Of a stretch of DNA of 64,000 nt, positions 27,073-36,512 are shown piece after piece. Below the pieces are notes generated by a model that was not told the DNA's origin, made no database searches, and worked only from the letters and a program-made list of their open reading frames with translations. The stretch comes from Endozoicomonas sp. OPT23 (lineage in GTDB: Bacteria; Pseudomonadota; Gammaproteobacteria; Pseudomonadales; Endozoicomonadaceae). Location: assembly GCF_009653635.1 (NCBI RefSeq), contig NZ_PPFD01000002.1, forward strand, positions 372,001 to 436,000. The letters run 5' to 3'. The position numbers and the translations under genes are program-made. The first letter of the stretch is position 1, and each line of letters begins with the position of its first letter.

Positions 27073-27112
27073 AATCAAACTCATATTCATCGTGAAAAAT
27101 ATGAGTTTGATT
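27073..27112. promoter_or_regulatory. Operator palindrome between metR and metE
   Basis: AATCAAACTCATATT (27073-27087) and its exact complement (27098-27112) form a 15-bp perfect inverted repeat around a 10-base spacer. The right arm with the next two bases contains TGAG-N5-TTCA, a seven-of-eight match to the MetR box TGAA-N5-TTCA. It lies 34 bp from metR and 97 bp from metE. Confidence 0.65.
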
Positions 27113-27209
27113 CAATTGGTAGGCTGCCCCAAACTCTACAACCAGAACGAGCCAATAACAAATCTAATCAATAAGAAGTTGATGAGTTTATCACCTCTCG
27201 GAGAGTGTC

Positions 27210-29495
27210 ATGTCTACCGTACACAGCCTGGGTTTTCCCCGTATCGGAGCTAACAGGGAACTGAAGAAAGCTCAGGAAGCTTACTGGAAGGGTGAGCTGG
27301 ATCAACAGTCCCTTCTTGGTGAAGGCAGAAAACTGAGAAATCAGAACTGGCAGGTACAGAAGCAAGCAGGTCTGCAGTTTGTTTCAACCGGTGATTTTGC
27401 CTGGTACGACCAGGTGTTGAATCATTCCTTGATGCTGGGTGCGGTGCCTTCACGTTTCGGTAGTGATGTTGATTGTGAAGATATAGACACTTTGTTTCGA
27501 ATGGCTAGAGGCAGAGCGCCTTCCGGTGAACCGGCAGCCGCCTGTGAAATGACCAAGTGGTTTGATACCAACTATCACTACATAGTCCCGGAGCTTCATA
27601 AAGGCCAAAACTTCAGTCTGAGCAGTAACAGGCTGATTGAAGAAACACGGGAAGCCATTGAGCTGGGCTTTAATCCCAAACCGGTTTTGATTGGCCCGCT
27701 GACCTGGCTCTGGCTGGGCAAGATTAAAGGTGAAGAATTTGATCGCCTGACACTGCTCGATGATATTATAGAAGTCTATGGCAAGGTACTAAGCCAGCTG
27801 GCTGAGCTCAATGTGGAATGGGTGCAGATCGACGAACCTATTCTGGTATTGGATCTTCCTAACGAATGGAAGCAGGCCTTTGAGAATGTTTATAACAAAC
27901 TGCAGAACAAAGACCTGAAAGTATTGCTGTCTACCTATTTCGGTGAGCTGAATGGCACTACGACTACCGTCGTTAATTTACCGGTTGATGGTTTGCATAT
28001 TGATCTGGTCAGAGGTCCTGAACAGCTGACTACCGTATTGGATCGTTTGCCGTCCTATAAAGTGCTGTCTGTTGGTGTGATCAATGGCCGGAATATCTGG
28101 AAAGCGGACATCAGCGCGATTCTTGAGCAGCTCCGTGATGCCAAAGCCCGACTGGGTAACAGGCTCTGGCTGGCTCCGAGCTGTTCTCTTCTGCACAGTC
28201 CTGTTGATCTGGAAGCCGAGGCTGAACTGGATGAAGAGCTGAAATCATGGTTTGCTTTTGCTGTGCAGAAGTGTGAAGAAGTCTCTGTCGTGCAAAGATT
28301 GCTGGATGGTGACCAGGATGAAAGCCTTCAGGCTTTCCTGCAGAAATCTGATGCGGTTGTTGAGAGCAGAAAGACCTCCAGCAGAGTGCATAACCCATCA
28401 GTTCAGAAACGAGTTTCTGGGATAGCTGGAGGGGATGATCAGCGGACGTCTACTTTTGAAATAAGAGCTGAACGGCAGCAGAGCAAGTACAACTTGCCTT
28501 TGTTGCCCACCACAACCATTGGCTCCTTCCCGCAAACGGCAGAAATCCGTCGTCAGCGCAGGCTCTTTAAGCAGGGGGAACTCTCTGAGGCGGTTTATAA
28601 CGAAGCCATGCAGGCGGAAATTCGTGAGGTCGTGAAAAAGCAGGAGGCACTGGGGTTGGATGTACTGGTTCATGGTGAAGCCGAACGTAATGACATGGTT
28701 GAATATTTTGGAGAGCAGCTGGATGGTTTTGCTTTCACCAAAAATGGTTGGGTTCAGAGTTACGGCAGCCGTTGTGTAAAACCACCGATTATTATTGGTG
28801 ATGTTTCCCGACCAGACGCAATGACGGTTGAGTGGAGTCGCTTTGCCCAAGAGCAAACAGATAAACCAATGAAGGGTATGCTGACCGGCCCTGTGACGAT
28901 TCTTTGCTGGTCATTTCCACGAGAAGATATTGATCGTCGTGTGTCCTGTGAACAGCTGGCTCTGGCGTTGCGCGATGAGGTTGTAGAGTTGGAGCAGGCA
29001 GGTATCGGCATTATTCAGATTGATGAACCTGCTATTCGAGAAGGTTTGCCGTTGAGAAAGCAGGACTGGCCGGAGTATCTGAACTGGGCTGTTAAAAGCT
29101 TCAGGCTGTCAGCCAGTGGTGTTCAGGATGACACTCAAATCCATACCCATATGTGTTACAGCGAGTTCAATGACATTATTGAGTTTGTTGCCGCAATGGA
29201 TGCAGATGTTATCACCATTGAGACATCACGCTCCGATATGGATCTGCTGAATGCTTTTGAAGCCTTTTCATATCCGAATGCTATTGGTCCTGGTGTCTAT
29301 GATATCCACTCGCCAAATGTGCCGGATAAAGGCTGGATGAAACAGTTGATTCAGAAGGCAGCCACTAAAATTCCAGCTGAAAGGTTGTGGGTAAATCCTG
29401 ACTGCGGTTTGAAAACCCGTGACTGGCCGGAGGTAGAAGCAGCTTTGAAAAGTATGGTTCTGGTTGCTGAAGAACTCCGGGCTGAGGCTGGATAA
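27210..29495 (+). CDS. metE: Cobalamin-independent methionine synthase
   Basis: A 761-residue enzyme that transfers the methyl group of 5-methyltetrahydropteroyl-triglutamate to homocysteine. The N-terminal half starts [15 protein letters not shown]. The C-terminal barrel starts [12 protein letters not shown] and has the zinc ligands in HTHMCY (about 645-650) and NPDCGLKTR (about 730). Length is that of E. coli MetE. The linker near 385-415 is slightly longer than usual. It is controlled from the palindrome shared with metR. Confidence 0.97.
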   Translation: MSTVHSLGFPRIGANRELKKAQEAYWKGELDQQSLLGEGRKLRNQNWQVQKQAGLQFVSTGDFAWYDQVLNHSLMLGAVPSRFGSDVDCEDIDTLFRMARGRAPSGEPAAACEMTKWFDTNYHYIVPELHKGQNFSLSSNRLIEETREAIELGFNPKPVLIGPLTWLWLGKIKGEEFDRLTLLDDIIEVYGKVLSQLAELNVEWVQIDEPILVLDLPNEWKQAFENVYNKLQNKDLKVLLSTYFGELNGTTTTVVNLPVDGLHIDLVRGPEQLTTVLDRLPSYKVLSVGVINGRNIWKADISAILEQLRDAKARLGNRLWLAPSCSLLHSPVDLEAEAELDEELKSWFAFAVQKCEEVSVVQRLLDGDQDESLQAFLQKSDAVVESRKTSSRVHNPSVQKRVSGIAGGDDQRTSTFEIRAERQQSKYNLPLLPTTTIGSFPQTAEIRRQRRLFKQGELSEAVYNEAMQAEIREVVKKQEALGLDVLVHGEAERNDMVEYFGEQLDGFAFTKNGWVQSYGSRCVKPPIIIGDVSRPDAMTVEWSRFAQEQTDKPMKGMLTGPVTILCWSFPREDIDRRVSCEQLALALRDEVVELEQAGIGIIQIDEPAIREGLPLRKQDWPEYLNWAVKSFRLSASGVQDDTQIHTHMCYSEFNDIIEFVAAMDADVITIETSRSDMDLLNAFEAFSYPNAIGPGVYDIHSPNVPDKGWMKQLIQKAATKIPAERLWVNPDCGLKTRDWPEVEAALKSMVLVAEELRAEAG

Positions 29496-29504
29496 TCTCA
29501 CGAA

Positions 29505-29533
29505 AAGCCTGAATGGTCAGTCTATTCAGGCTT
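29505..29533. terminator. Bidirectional hairpin between metE and the paralogue array
   Basis: AAGCCTGAAT and ATTCAGGCTT form a perfect 10-bp stem with a 9-base loop. The right arm overlaps the last codons of the converging minus-strand gene. T-runs are short in both directions. Confidence 0.55.
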
Positions 29534-30424
29534 AATATTCAGCTGGAGTTTTATTAGTGAGCAGTTATGCGGGTCGTTTATGGGAATGGAAATAACCGCT
29601 TTTGCTGTAACAGGGCACGGGATTTCATAAGGGTCATCTCCCTGTTGAGGCATGATGGCCAACTTGTTGCTGTGGATAACTATATTGGCTTCTATTTCTT
29701 CTTTCTTTAATGCCAGAACGCACTGCTCTTCATGCTCAGGCGGTAGGGTACAGAAACCGTAGTCTGCGAGTGTTTCCAATGTTGCTTCATGGAGCAGGCT
29801 GGCAAGAGGGTTAAAATAGATTTGTGAGCATAGGCTGCTGAGCCTTAGCTTTAGGGCTTCAGGGTCGCTGGGTGATAGCTGGTGAATAATATCCTGAAGT
29901 CGGTCTATTGGTGTTTGAGTCTCTGTAAGAGAGCCGTCCTGATACGTCGTTTTCAGAGCAAAATATTTACTCCTGTGTCTATCCTGCTCCCAGGTTGCTT
30001 CGATATCTGAGTTGCTTTTTGATGGCTCCGGCTTGTCTGTCAGAACTGCTTTGATCATTTCAAAGGTCATGGCAAATCGTGAATCATTCTTATCGATAGT
30101 GCCTTGAAATTCGAGTTGACGAGAATTGAAGGGGCTCTCTTTTCTTTCGGCAGAGGAAAAGGAGTCAGTTTTTTTTACACTGAAGGCTTCAATCGGTTTC
30201 TTACTTCGATGAAATAGACCTCGCTTTTTCCCAGAAAGGTCTTTTTTCTTGTCTGTGCCTGGTGCAGAGGTTGTTTTTCTGCGACCGAACTTTCCTTTTC
30301 TGGCACCTTCCTTTTTTGATGGTGTTACCGATGACGGTATACCAAGCTTTGAATCAGGTCCTTCGACAGGCATAGCAAAAGCATCCAGGCGTTTTATATG
30401 AGTATAGAGGGGCATAACGTTCAT
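29522..30424 (-). CDS. Unrecognised family, paralogue 1 of 3
   Basis: A 300-residue protein of no family I recognise. The first 100 residues are basic and serine-rich, probably disordered (KKEGARKGKFGRRKTTSAPG and KKKDLSGKKRGLFHRSKKP). The C-terminal half aligns with the next two large genes upstream: YFALKTTYQDGSL, LSPSDPEALKLRLSSLCSQIYFNPL, EANIVIHSNKLAIMPQQGDDP and VISIPINDPHNCSLIKLQL. There is no signal peptide. Its ATG overlaps the stop of the lipoprotein gene (ATGA), so translation is probably coupled. An effector-like secreted protein or a cytosolic partner of the lipoprotein are both possible. Confidence 0.75.
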   Translation of the reverse strand: MNVMPLYTHIKRLDAFAMPVEGPDSKLGIPSSVTPSKKEGARKGKFGRRKTTSAPGTDKKKDLSGKKRGLFHRSKKPIEAFSVKKTDSFSSAERKESPFNSRQLEFQGTIDKNDSRFAMTFEMIKAVLTDKPEPSKSNSDIEATWEQDRHRSKYFALKTTYQDGSLTETQTPIDRLQDIIHQLSPSDPEALKLRLSSLCSQIYFNPLASLLHEATLETLADYGFCTLPPEHEEQCVLALKKEEIEANIVIHSNKLAIMPQQGDDPYEIPCPVTAKAVISIPINDPHNCSLIKLQLNIKPE

Positions 30425-30816
30425 GGAGGAGGCGGAGCTTTGCCAACCCTGACTGCCTCAACAGTAACTTCAATGACCGGGACTTTTGCAGGTAAACGTG
30501 CTGAAGCTGACTTTCCTTCAAAGACCAGAAATGAGGGACTGGTTATAACACTGCTGACATGAGTGAAAATATTAACGGTACCCGCCAGTTCGCCTTTGGT
30601 GAGGTAAGCATCAAGCTTGAAGACCTTCTGTGCTGCCTTATCTTCGAAATAGAAGGTGGTGTGAGTGTCAGAGCTGATCGTTTCATGCTGTTTTGCCAGC
30701 GCTTTGTTATCAATCATCAACCCCGCTTCCAGAACATATTGTGTTCCCTGTATCGCTTTCGAAGAGCAGCCAGAAAAAATCAGAATTACTAACAGTAAGG
30801 AAGGTAAACGCATCAT
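30421..30816 (-). CDS. Small lipoprotein within the paralogue array
   Basis: A 131-residue lipoprotein with a signal peptide ending in the lipobox FSGC, so the mature protein begins CSSKAIQG. The rest looks like a single beta-rich domain (TTFYFEDKAAQKVFKLDAYL, AKVPVIEVTVEAVRVG) and ends in four prolines. No family was recognised; the size and lipobox recall a type VI secretion lipoprotein (TssJ), but no other T6SS genes are present. Its last bases overlap the start of paralogue 1, and paralogue 2 ends 43 bases upstream. Confidence 0.75.
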   Translation of the reverse strand: MMRLPSLLLVILIFSGCSSKAIQGTQYVLEAGLMIDNKALAKQHETISSDTHTTFYFEDKAAQKVFKLDAYLTKGELAGTVNIFTHVSSVITSPSFLVFEGKSASARLPAKVPVIEVTVEAVRVGKAPPPP

Positions 30817-30859
30817 TGTTGGGCAGCGACTGGTGTGATGAGGCTCAATTATAGATAGG

Positions 30860-31732
30860 TTACAGGTCAGAAGCGGGTTTACTGATATGAAGGGTTACTT
30901 TTTCAAGTGAGCACTGTTCTGGTTTGTTGATTGGAACATTGATTAATGCTGTGACAGTAACAGAGTTTGGTAACTCTACAGGGTCGTCAAATGCTGGAAA
31001 AACTCGCAGGGTATTGCTGTGACAGATCAGCTGAACTTCGATATTTTCTCCTTTGCAGGAAAGAATGCATCTTCTTGTGTGCTCCTTGGCAAGAGCGCAT
31101 GTGTCACCTGGACTCAAAGCGTCCTGGCAAGCAACCACAACGAGCTCGAATAATTTGCCGAAACCTATTTGAGTACAATAATGACTGAGTTGCAGCGTCA
31201 AAGCCTCAGGGTTCTTCGGTGCCAGTTCAGTTGCGGTTTTTGCCAGTACAGAAGCAATGTCAGAGCTGGTTTCCAGAGTTTGACTGGGTAAACGCACTTT
31301 AAGTTTGAAGAGCCTGTTTCTATCTTTATCCGTTTTAATTTGGGCAGCTATGGTTGAATTATCTTCAGAGTGCGCTGGAGTTTCGGTCAGAACTCTCTTT
31401 ACTGTCGAGTAAGTGCTCCTGAATTTTGGATCTTCAGGGACCAGCCTCCCCTTAAATGCGAGCTTTTTAGCTAGGCTGTTAATGGCTCTCTTCTGCGCGA
31501 TCTGATCGGCTTCAACAATATCCAACGAGGCCTGATCAGCGTCTTCCTTAGAAAGGATGTGGAACTCCTCAATAGGTTTCTTTGGATGTTTGCCAGCGGG
31601 ACGTAGAGCGTTCTTTAAATTATAAAAGCGTGCGGAGATACACCTGCCTTTATAGCGGCTTTTTTTAGGAGGCTCATTATTTGGTTTACCCGATGGACCT
31701 GAGCTGGCTGGTGTCGGACCTTTGATATCCAT
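30860..31732 (-). CDS. Unrecognised family, paralogue 2 of 3
   Basis: A 290-residue protein related to paralogue 1 along most of its length: KKPIEEF, LAFKGRL...DPKFRSTYSTVKRVLTETP, FKLKVRLPSQTLE, LAPKNPEALTLQLSHYCTQIGF, EVQLICHSNTLRVFPAFDDP and ALINVPINKPEQCSLEKVTLHI. The N-terminal 60 residues are basic and proline-rich with no signal peptide. Conserved cysteines recur at equivalent places (LxxxC-Q and xxCSL). The start ATG at 31732 has only a weak ribosome-binding site. Function unknown. Confidence 0.75.
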   Translation of the reverse strand: MDIKGPTPASSGPSGKPNNEPPKKSRYKGRCISARFYNLKNALRPAGKHPKKPIEEFHILSKEDADQASLDIVEADQIAQKRAINSLAKKLAFKGRLVPEDPKFRSTYSTVKRVLTETPAHSEDNSTIAAQIKTDKDRNRLFKLKVRLPSQTLETSSDIASVLAKTATELAPKNPEALTLQLSHYCTQIGFGKLFELVVVACQDALSPGDTCALAKEHTRRCILSCKGENIEVQLICHSNTLRVFPAFDDPVELPNSVTVTALINVPINKPEQCSLEKVTLHISKPASDL

Positions 31733-31787
31733 ACGAATCCGTAATGGTTACAGGGGGTTAAAACCTTTGAATTTTATTCACTCTCGC

Positions 31788-32690
31788 TCATCCTGCCCTT
31801 GTTGGTCCCAAAGGCGTTGCTTGAGGTGGCACATGTATTTCCAGTTTCGCTGGGTGAACCTGACACTTGTCGGGATCATCGATTGGAAATGAAACACTGA
31901 TGCTGGCTTTGATGTTGCAGTCTCTAAGAGTAGGCTCACTGGCTGTTAACGGTAAAAATTTAATTTGATCAGTCTTTAACTCCAGGTCTGCATGAACTTC
32001 TTTAGTTTCTGGTGAATAGCGGAGTTTACAAGTTCGAATCAGTGTGTCTGATAATAGAGAAAGGCTATCACCGTCTAGATTTACGAGTCCATGATTCATG
32101 ATTATATACGACAGAGGATTGAATGGTTGCTGACTGCAAAGCTCTGTCAGCCTCAATAGTAGTTTGTCTTTGTTTGTGTCTTTTGGTGCGAGCTGACTTA
32201 CTGTTTCTATCAAACTGGGAAGAACCTCATCCCGGGCTTTCATGGTTTGGTCTGGAAGTTCAACTTCAAGGAACAGGTTGCCATTTCTAGTCTTGTCTGT
32301 ATCAAACCTCTGTGAGACGCCCGGGTTCACGCCACTTGGTGTTGGGATGACTGAGATCTGTTTTTGAGCATCCATATAGACGCCGCTCAAAACAGAGTGC
32401 TCAGCAGTGATTGTTTGCCTGGTTGCCAGCTTTCGAAGTTTATCAGGTTGTGGCTTAATCATATTTGGGACGGATGTAGACTGGACTCCAGAATTGGGCG
32501 CACCTGCTGGACGCTGAAAGCCGTCATCTTTATCTAAATGGGTATCTTGTTTAGGTAGGTACTTTTTATCGAAAGAGTCTCTAAGCCTGACGAACCAACC
32601 TTTCAGACGACCTTCTTCTGGTCTTCTTTCGGTTTTGCCTTCAGTAGGATTTTTAATTTCTGTTCCAGGTTCAGTTCTGCTGAGTTTCAT
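31788..32690 (-). CDS. Unrecognised family, paralogue 3 of 3
   Basis: A 300-residue protein, the most divergent of the three. It shares LFLEVELPDQTMKA, LAPKDTNKDKLLLRLTELCSQQPFNPL, ADLELKTDQIKFLPL and ISVSFPIDDPDKCQVHPAKLEIHV with the other two. The N-terminal 100 residues are charged and low in complexity. I chose the ATG at 32690, eight bases after GGGA; a TTG nine codons earlier is weaker. It heads the minus-strand array. A 126-bp gap separates it from the divergent aminotransferase, so the array promoter probably lies there. Confidence 0.72.
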   Translation of the reverse strand: MKLSRTEPGTEIKNPTEGKTERRPEEGRLKGWFVRLRDSFDKKYLPKQDTHLDKDDGFQRPAGAPNSGVQSTSVPNMIKPQPDKLRKLATRQTITAEHSVLSGVYMDAQKQISVIPTPSGVNPGVSQRFDTDKTRNGNLFLEVELPDQTMKARDEVLPSLIETVSQLAPKDTNKDKLLLRLTELCSQQPFNPLSYIIMNHGLVNLDGDSLSLLSDTLIRTCKLRYSPETKEVHADLELKTDQIKFLPLTASEPTLRDCNIKASISVSFPIDDPDKCQVHPAKLEIHVPPQATPLGPTRAG

Positions 32691-32816
32691 ACCGCTTATC
32701 CCTAGCCGTTCAGTCAATAATTAAGTGTAGTTAAGCAGAGTGAGATCAGTTATTTACCTTTACCCGTTGATCAGCTAATAATCAGTAAACCCCGCAACGG
32801 AAATGCGAACAGAATC

Positions 32817-34088
32817 ATGTTTGAACTGGATCAGCTCAACCCTAATGTCCGTGGCCTCAAGACCTCCGCAACCCTCAGAATCAATGAGGACAGCAACCGG
32901 CTGATTCAGCAGGGGCGGGATATTATTAAACTCGGACTGGGGCAGTCACCTTTTCCTGTGCCCCGGGTAGTAGTGGAAGCACTTCAGGTGTCGGCTCATG
33001 AGAAGGACTATCTCCCTGTTCGGGGCTTGGGTGAGCTTCGACAGATAGTGGCTGAGTATTATCAAAAGCGGGATCATCAGCCGAGAACTCAGGACAGTAT
33101 TCTTGTCGGTCCGGGTTCAAAAGAGCTGCTGTTCAATTTACAGATGGCCTGTAATGGTGATTTGCTGATTCCAGCCCCTTCATGGGTGTCCTATGCTCCC
33201 CAGGCAGAACTGCTGGGACGGAAGGTTATCCATATAGAAACCCGGCCTGAGAATAACTGGCAGATTGACCCTGAACAACTGGATCGACTCTGTCAGGATG
33301 AACCGAATAAAACAAAGGTTCTGATTCTAAATTATCCGTCTAACCCTACCGGGTGCAGTTATGATTCTGACGGTTTTTCTGCGCTTGCGGCCGTAGCGAA
33401 GAAAAATAATCTGATTATTGTCGCCGATGAAATTTATGCAGAAACGGCTTTTGAGGCGAACCACCTGTCGATGGCTGAATATTACCCCGAAGGTACAGTT
33501 ATCAGCAGCGGGCTTAGCAAATGGTGTGGCGCAGGTGGCTGGCGGTTGGGGGTGATGGTATTTCCGGATGAGCTAAGAGCCTTGCAGGATGCCATGGCGG
33601 TGATTGCCAGTGAGACATTTACTTCGATCAGTGCGCCAACACAGTATGCAGCCTGTACGGCTTTCTCTCCATCTCCGGCACTTGACGCTTATTTACGCGG
33701 AACACGGTCAGTGTTAAGCGCAATAGCTTCTTATATGACACAAACACTCAGAAGTTATCAGCTCAACATGGTTGACCCTGTTGGTGGTTTCTATTTGTTC
33801 GTTGGATTTGATCAATGGCGAGAGAAACTCAAAAATCAGGGCATAAACAGCGATGCCGAGTTATGTGCGCACCTACTTTCGGAAACCGGAATAGCTATTC
33901 TGCCGGGCTCGGATTTTGGCATGACACCGGAACAGCTTTATACTCGCATGGCGTTTGTGGACTTTGACGGTGGCAGAGCACTTTCTGTTGCTGGTGATGA
34001 ATCACTGCCCGATAACTTTATTGAAGAATATTGCCCCAAACTGGTTAAGGCCTGCCAAGGACTGGATCAATGGTTGAAAGCCTTATAA
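32817..34088 (+). CDS. PLP-dependent class I aminotransferase
   Basis: A 423-residue fold-type I aminotransferase. Motifs are the substrate region KLGLGQSPFPVP, the phosphate site GPGSKELLF, ILNYPSNPTGCSY, VADEIYAE and SSGLSKWCGAGGWRLG with the Schiff-base lysine. It resembles aspartate/aromatic-type enzymes but the substrate cannot be assigned. It is monocistronic, divergent from the paralogue array. Its stop codon TAA forms the first bases of a palindromic element. Confidence 0.85.
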   Translation: MFELDQLNPNVRGLKTSATLRINEDSNRLIQQGRDIIKLGLGQSPFPVPRVVVEALQVSAHEKDYLPVRGLGELRQIVAEYYQKRDHQPRTQDSILVGPGSKELLFNLQMACNGDLLIPAPSWVSYAPQAELLGRKVIHIETRPENNWQIDPEQLDRLCQDEPNKTKVLILNYPSNPTGCSYDSDGFSALAAVAKKNNLIIVADEIYAETAFEANHLSMAEYYPEGTVISSGLSKWCGAGGWRLGVMVFPDELRALQDAMAVIASETFTSISAPTQYAACTAFSPSPALDAYLRGTRSVLSAIASYMTQTLRSYQLNMVDPVGGFYLFVGFDQWREKLKNQGINSDAELCAHLLSETGIAILPGSDFGMTPEQLYTRMAFVDFDGGRALSVAGDESLPDNFIEEYCPKLVKACQGLDQWLKAL

Positions 34089-34177
34089 GTACACAGACAT
34101 ACGAATCCGCACACTATCTTCCCGCTCCTGCGGGTAGATAGTCGTTTAATATCGGATTGTGTGTGCCAATGTACTTA
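34086..34177 (+). repeat. Palindromic intergenic element, copy 2
   Basis: Outer terminal repeats TAAGTACA (34086-34093) and TGTACTTA (34170-34177) are exact complements. Inside, ACTATCTTCCCGC (34113-34125) pairs with GCGGGTAGATAGT (34130-34142) with one T-T mismatch. The flanks carry the family sequences ACATACGAAT and ATTGTGTGTG. Confidence 0.8.
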
Positions 34178-34213
34178 AGCTGACCAAGGGGTAGCTAACC
34201 ATAAGAGAACACA

Positions 34214-35032
34214 ATGAAGTGGCTTAAACCCCTTACTCTTTCCATTATCCTGCCAACCTTTCTGGCTGGTTGTCAGTCAGTCTCTACCACCTCCGGTGGT
34301 GCTATCGGCGTTGATCGTGAGCAGAGAATGTTTACTCTGCTCTCTGAGCAGCAGGTCAACACTATGGCGGCTGACGCTTATAAAGAAGCTCTGTCTAAAA
34401 GTCGTGAAGAAAAGGTGCTCAACAAAAATCTTGTTCAGGTACAAAAGCTTCGTCGTATAGGAAAGAAGCTGTCAGCACAGGTCGGTATCTACAGAAAAGA
34501 TGCTCTACGCTGGAACTGGCAGATTAACCTGATTGAAAGTGAGCAGCTGAACGCTTACTGCATGCCTGGCGGCAAGATTATGTTTTACAGCGGTATCATC
34601 GACAAGCTGAAACTGAACGACGATGAGATTGCTGCAATCATGGGGCATGAAATGGCTCATGCCCTGAGAGAACACAGCCGTGAAGCCATGTCCCGGGCTT
34701 ACACCCTGCAGCTTGGTAAAGATGTAGCCGGAGCGCTGTTTGGTATCAATACCAATAATCAGCTGACTGATGCTGTTATCACTTATGGTCTGACTTTACC
34801 AAACAGTCGTACTAATGAAGCGGAAGCCGATTTAATTGGTCTCGAACTGATGGCGCGTGCAGGTTATAACCCTAATGCTGCAGTGACCCTCTGGCAGAAA
34901 ATGTCGAAAGAAAGTAAACAGCAGCCGCCCGAGTTTATGAGTACTCACCCTTCCCATGACACGCGTATCGCCGGCCTGAAGAGCAACATTGCTAAAGTGG
35001 CACCCTTATATAAAGTGGCTATAAAGAAGTAA
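34214..35032 (+). CDS. M48-family metalloprotease lipoprotein (LoiP/YcaL-like)
   Basis: A 272-residue lipoprotein with signal peptide and lipobox LAGC (mature protein begins CQSVSTTSGG). The zinc-protease motif HEMAH supplies H145, E146 and H149, and NEAEADLIGLELMARAGYNP carries the third ligand glutamate. It ends with the typical STHPSHDTRI segment. Relatives (LoiP, YcaL, BepA) act in outer-membrane protein quality control. There are no TPR repeats, so it is not BepA. Confidence 0.9.
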   Translation: MKWLKPLTLSIILPTFLAGCQSVSTTSGGAIGVDREQRMFTLLSEQQVNTMAADAYKEALSKSREEKVLNKNLVQVQKLRRIGKKLSAQVGIYRKDALRWNWQINLIESEQLNAYCMPGGKIMFYSGIIDKLKLNDDEIAAIMGHEMAHALREHSREAMSRAYTLQLGKDVAGALFGINTNNQLTDAVITYGLTLPNSRTNEAEADLIGLELMARAGYNPNAAVTLWQKMSKESKQQPPEFMSTHPSHDTRIAGLKSNIAKVAPLYKVAIKK

Positions 35033-35095
35033 CAGGAACAACTGACTAGAAACTATAACCTATGGTGGCAGTCAGGTATTTTCTATAGAATGCGT

Positions 35096-35190
35096 GACCA
35101 GAATTCGGACATACCCAATCATAAGCTATTTGCTTACTGCTGGTGGGCAGATAGCGGTTTAATATTCGATTGCGTGTGTCTATAAACCTA
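35096..35190 (+). repeat. Palindromic intergenic element, copy 3 (degenerate)
   Basis: CGGACATACCCAATCATAA on the left and TTTAATATTCGATTGCGTGT on the right match the family flanks. The stem has decayed to GCTATTTGC and GCAGATAGC (one mismatch) around a 13-base loop. It lies between the M48 protease gene and grxD. Confidence 0.7.
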
Positions 35191-35213
35191 TAAGTCATTG
35201 ATGAGGTGATGTC

Positions 35214-35549
35214 ATGGATATCATGGATCAAATAAAAGAGCAGATCGAAACTCACGATATCCTGCTGTACATGAAGGGTTCTCCAAAACTGCCACAGTGC
35301 GGTTTCTCTTCAAAAGCTGTTCAGGTTCTGATGGCCTGCGGTGAACAGTTTGCCTTTGTAGACATTCTGTCTAACCCGGAAATTCGTGCCAACTTGCCAA
35401 AATACGCTAACTGGCCAACTTTCCCTCAGCTGTGGATCAAGGGTGAGCTGGTCGGTGGCAGTGATATCCTGATCGATATGTACGAAAGCGGCGACCTACA
35501 GAAGATGGTTAAGGTTGCTGTAGGTAAAGCTGAAGAGAGCGAAGGCTGA
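35214..35549 (+). CDS. grxD: Monothiol glutaredoxin Grx4
   Basis: A 111-residue monothiol glutaredoxin with the CGFS active site (C29) in KGSPKLPQCGFSSKAVQ, and WPTFPQLWIKGELVGGSDI, which binds glutathione. These proteins carry glutathione-ligated [2Fe-2S] clusters for iron-sulfur trafficking. GAGGTGA precedes the ATG. An intrinsic terminator follows at 35574. Confidence 0.97.
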   Translation: MDIMDQIKEQIETHDILLYMKGSPKLPQCGFSSKAVQVLMACGEQFAFVDILSNPEIRANLPKYANWPTFPQLWIKGELVGGSDILIDMYESGDLQKMVKVAVGKAEESEG

Positions 35550-35573
35550 TAGCCAGAGGCCTCTGCTAACCTT

Positions 35574-35601
35574 AAAAGGCTGCCAATATGGTGGCCTTTT
35601 T
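35574..35601 (+). terminator. Intrinsic terminator of grxD
   Basis: AAGGCTGCC pairs with GGTGGCCTT (two G-T wobbles) around a 5-base loop, with T residues at 35597-35601. It ends 14 bases before the next gene. Confidence 0.8.
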
Positions 35602-35615
35602 CATTTTGGGGATCT

Positions 35616-36512
35616 ATGACTTTATTGGGCTTCCTGCTGGTCATTCTTTCATGCCTGCTTCATGCCAGCTGGAATATCCTTGGAAAAGCCAGTAAAGGTT
35701 CCAGCCTGAGCTTTTCTTTTGTAATGACTCTTACGCCTGCTGTTCTGCTCACTCCATTCCTGGTTAGTTATTTTACCGTTGTAAATTTCGCTTCTATTCC
35801 TGGCTACTTCTGGATAGTGGTCCTGCTCAGTGGCTTCTGTCAGATGATTTATCTGACCGCCCTTATCAGTGCATACAGGGAAACCGACGTCAGCATTGTT
35901 TATCCGGTTGTCCGTTCGCTGCCTGTTCTTATGGTTGGCTTGATTTGCTGTCTGCTTGGCTGGTCATTGAGCCTGTTTCAGTGGTTGGGTTTTGTATTGA
36001 TTGTACTGGGTTGTCTGTTTGTTCCGCTGAGCAGTATCAATGAGTTCAAACTGAATAAATACCGGAGTCGAGGCTTGTTATGGGCTTTCTTATCAGCCCT
36101 TGGCACGGCGGGCTACTCGGTTCTTGATAAGCTGGGGCTGAACTTGCTGACAGCCGAATCCGGTGAAAGCTATATGTTCATTGCTGTTTTTTATTTGGCT
36201 TGCCAAGCATGGACAACACTTTTAGCTATTTCATTGATCTCTCCCTTATCAAAAAATGGACTGAGTTTAGCGGCTGTTCGAGAGACAGGAAGTCGAGCGG
36301 CACTAACAGGAATACTGATGTCAGTTACTTATGGGCTGGTTCTTTACGCTATGACCATGGTTGATAATGTCAGCTTTGTTGTTGCCCTGAGGCAGCTGAG
36401 CATTGTTTTTGGCGTGTTAATGGGATGCTGGTTACTTAAGGAGCGCTGGTACTGGGTTCGGGGGATTGGAGGTCTGGTTATTGTGGTAGGGCTGATGTTG
36501 TCACTCAGCTGA
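35616..36512 (+). CDS. EamA/DMT-family transporter
   Basis: A 298-residue integral membrane protein with about ten predicted hydrophobic helices arranged as two EamA repeats; GGACTxGYSVLDK-like and LKERWYWVRGIGGLVIVVGL segments are typical of drug/metabolite transporters. The substrate cannot be inferred. GGGGAT lies just upstream of the ATG, and it has its own start after the grxD terminator. Confidence 0.85.
   Translation: MTLLGFLLVILSCLLHASWNILGKASKGSSLSFSFVMTLTPAVLLTPFLVSYFTVVNFASIPGYFWIVVLLSGFCQMIYLTALISAYRETDVSIVYPVVRSLPVLMVGLICCLLGWSLSLFQWLGFVLIVLGCLFVPLSSINEFKLNKYRSRGLLWAFLSALGTAGYSVLDKLGLNLLTAESGESYMFIAVFYLACQAWTTLLAISLISPLSKNGLSLAAVRETGSRAALTGILMSVTYGLVLYAMTMVDNVSFVVALRQLSIVFGVLMGCWLLKERWYWVRGIGGLVIVVGLMLSLS

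Noticed and set aside
30421-30816. Type VI secretion lipoprotein TssJ
   Set aside because: Size and lipobox fit, but there is no sequence signature and no other T6SS gene in the window.
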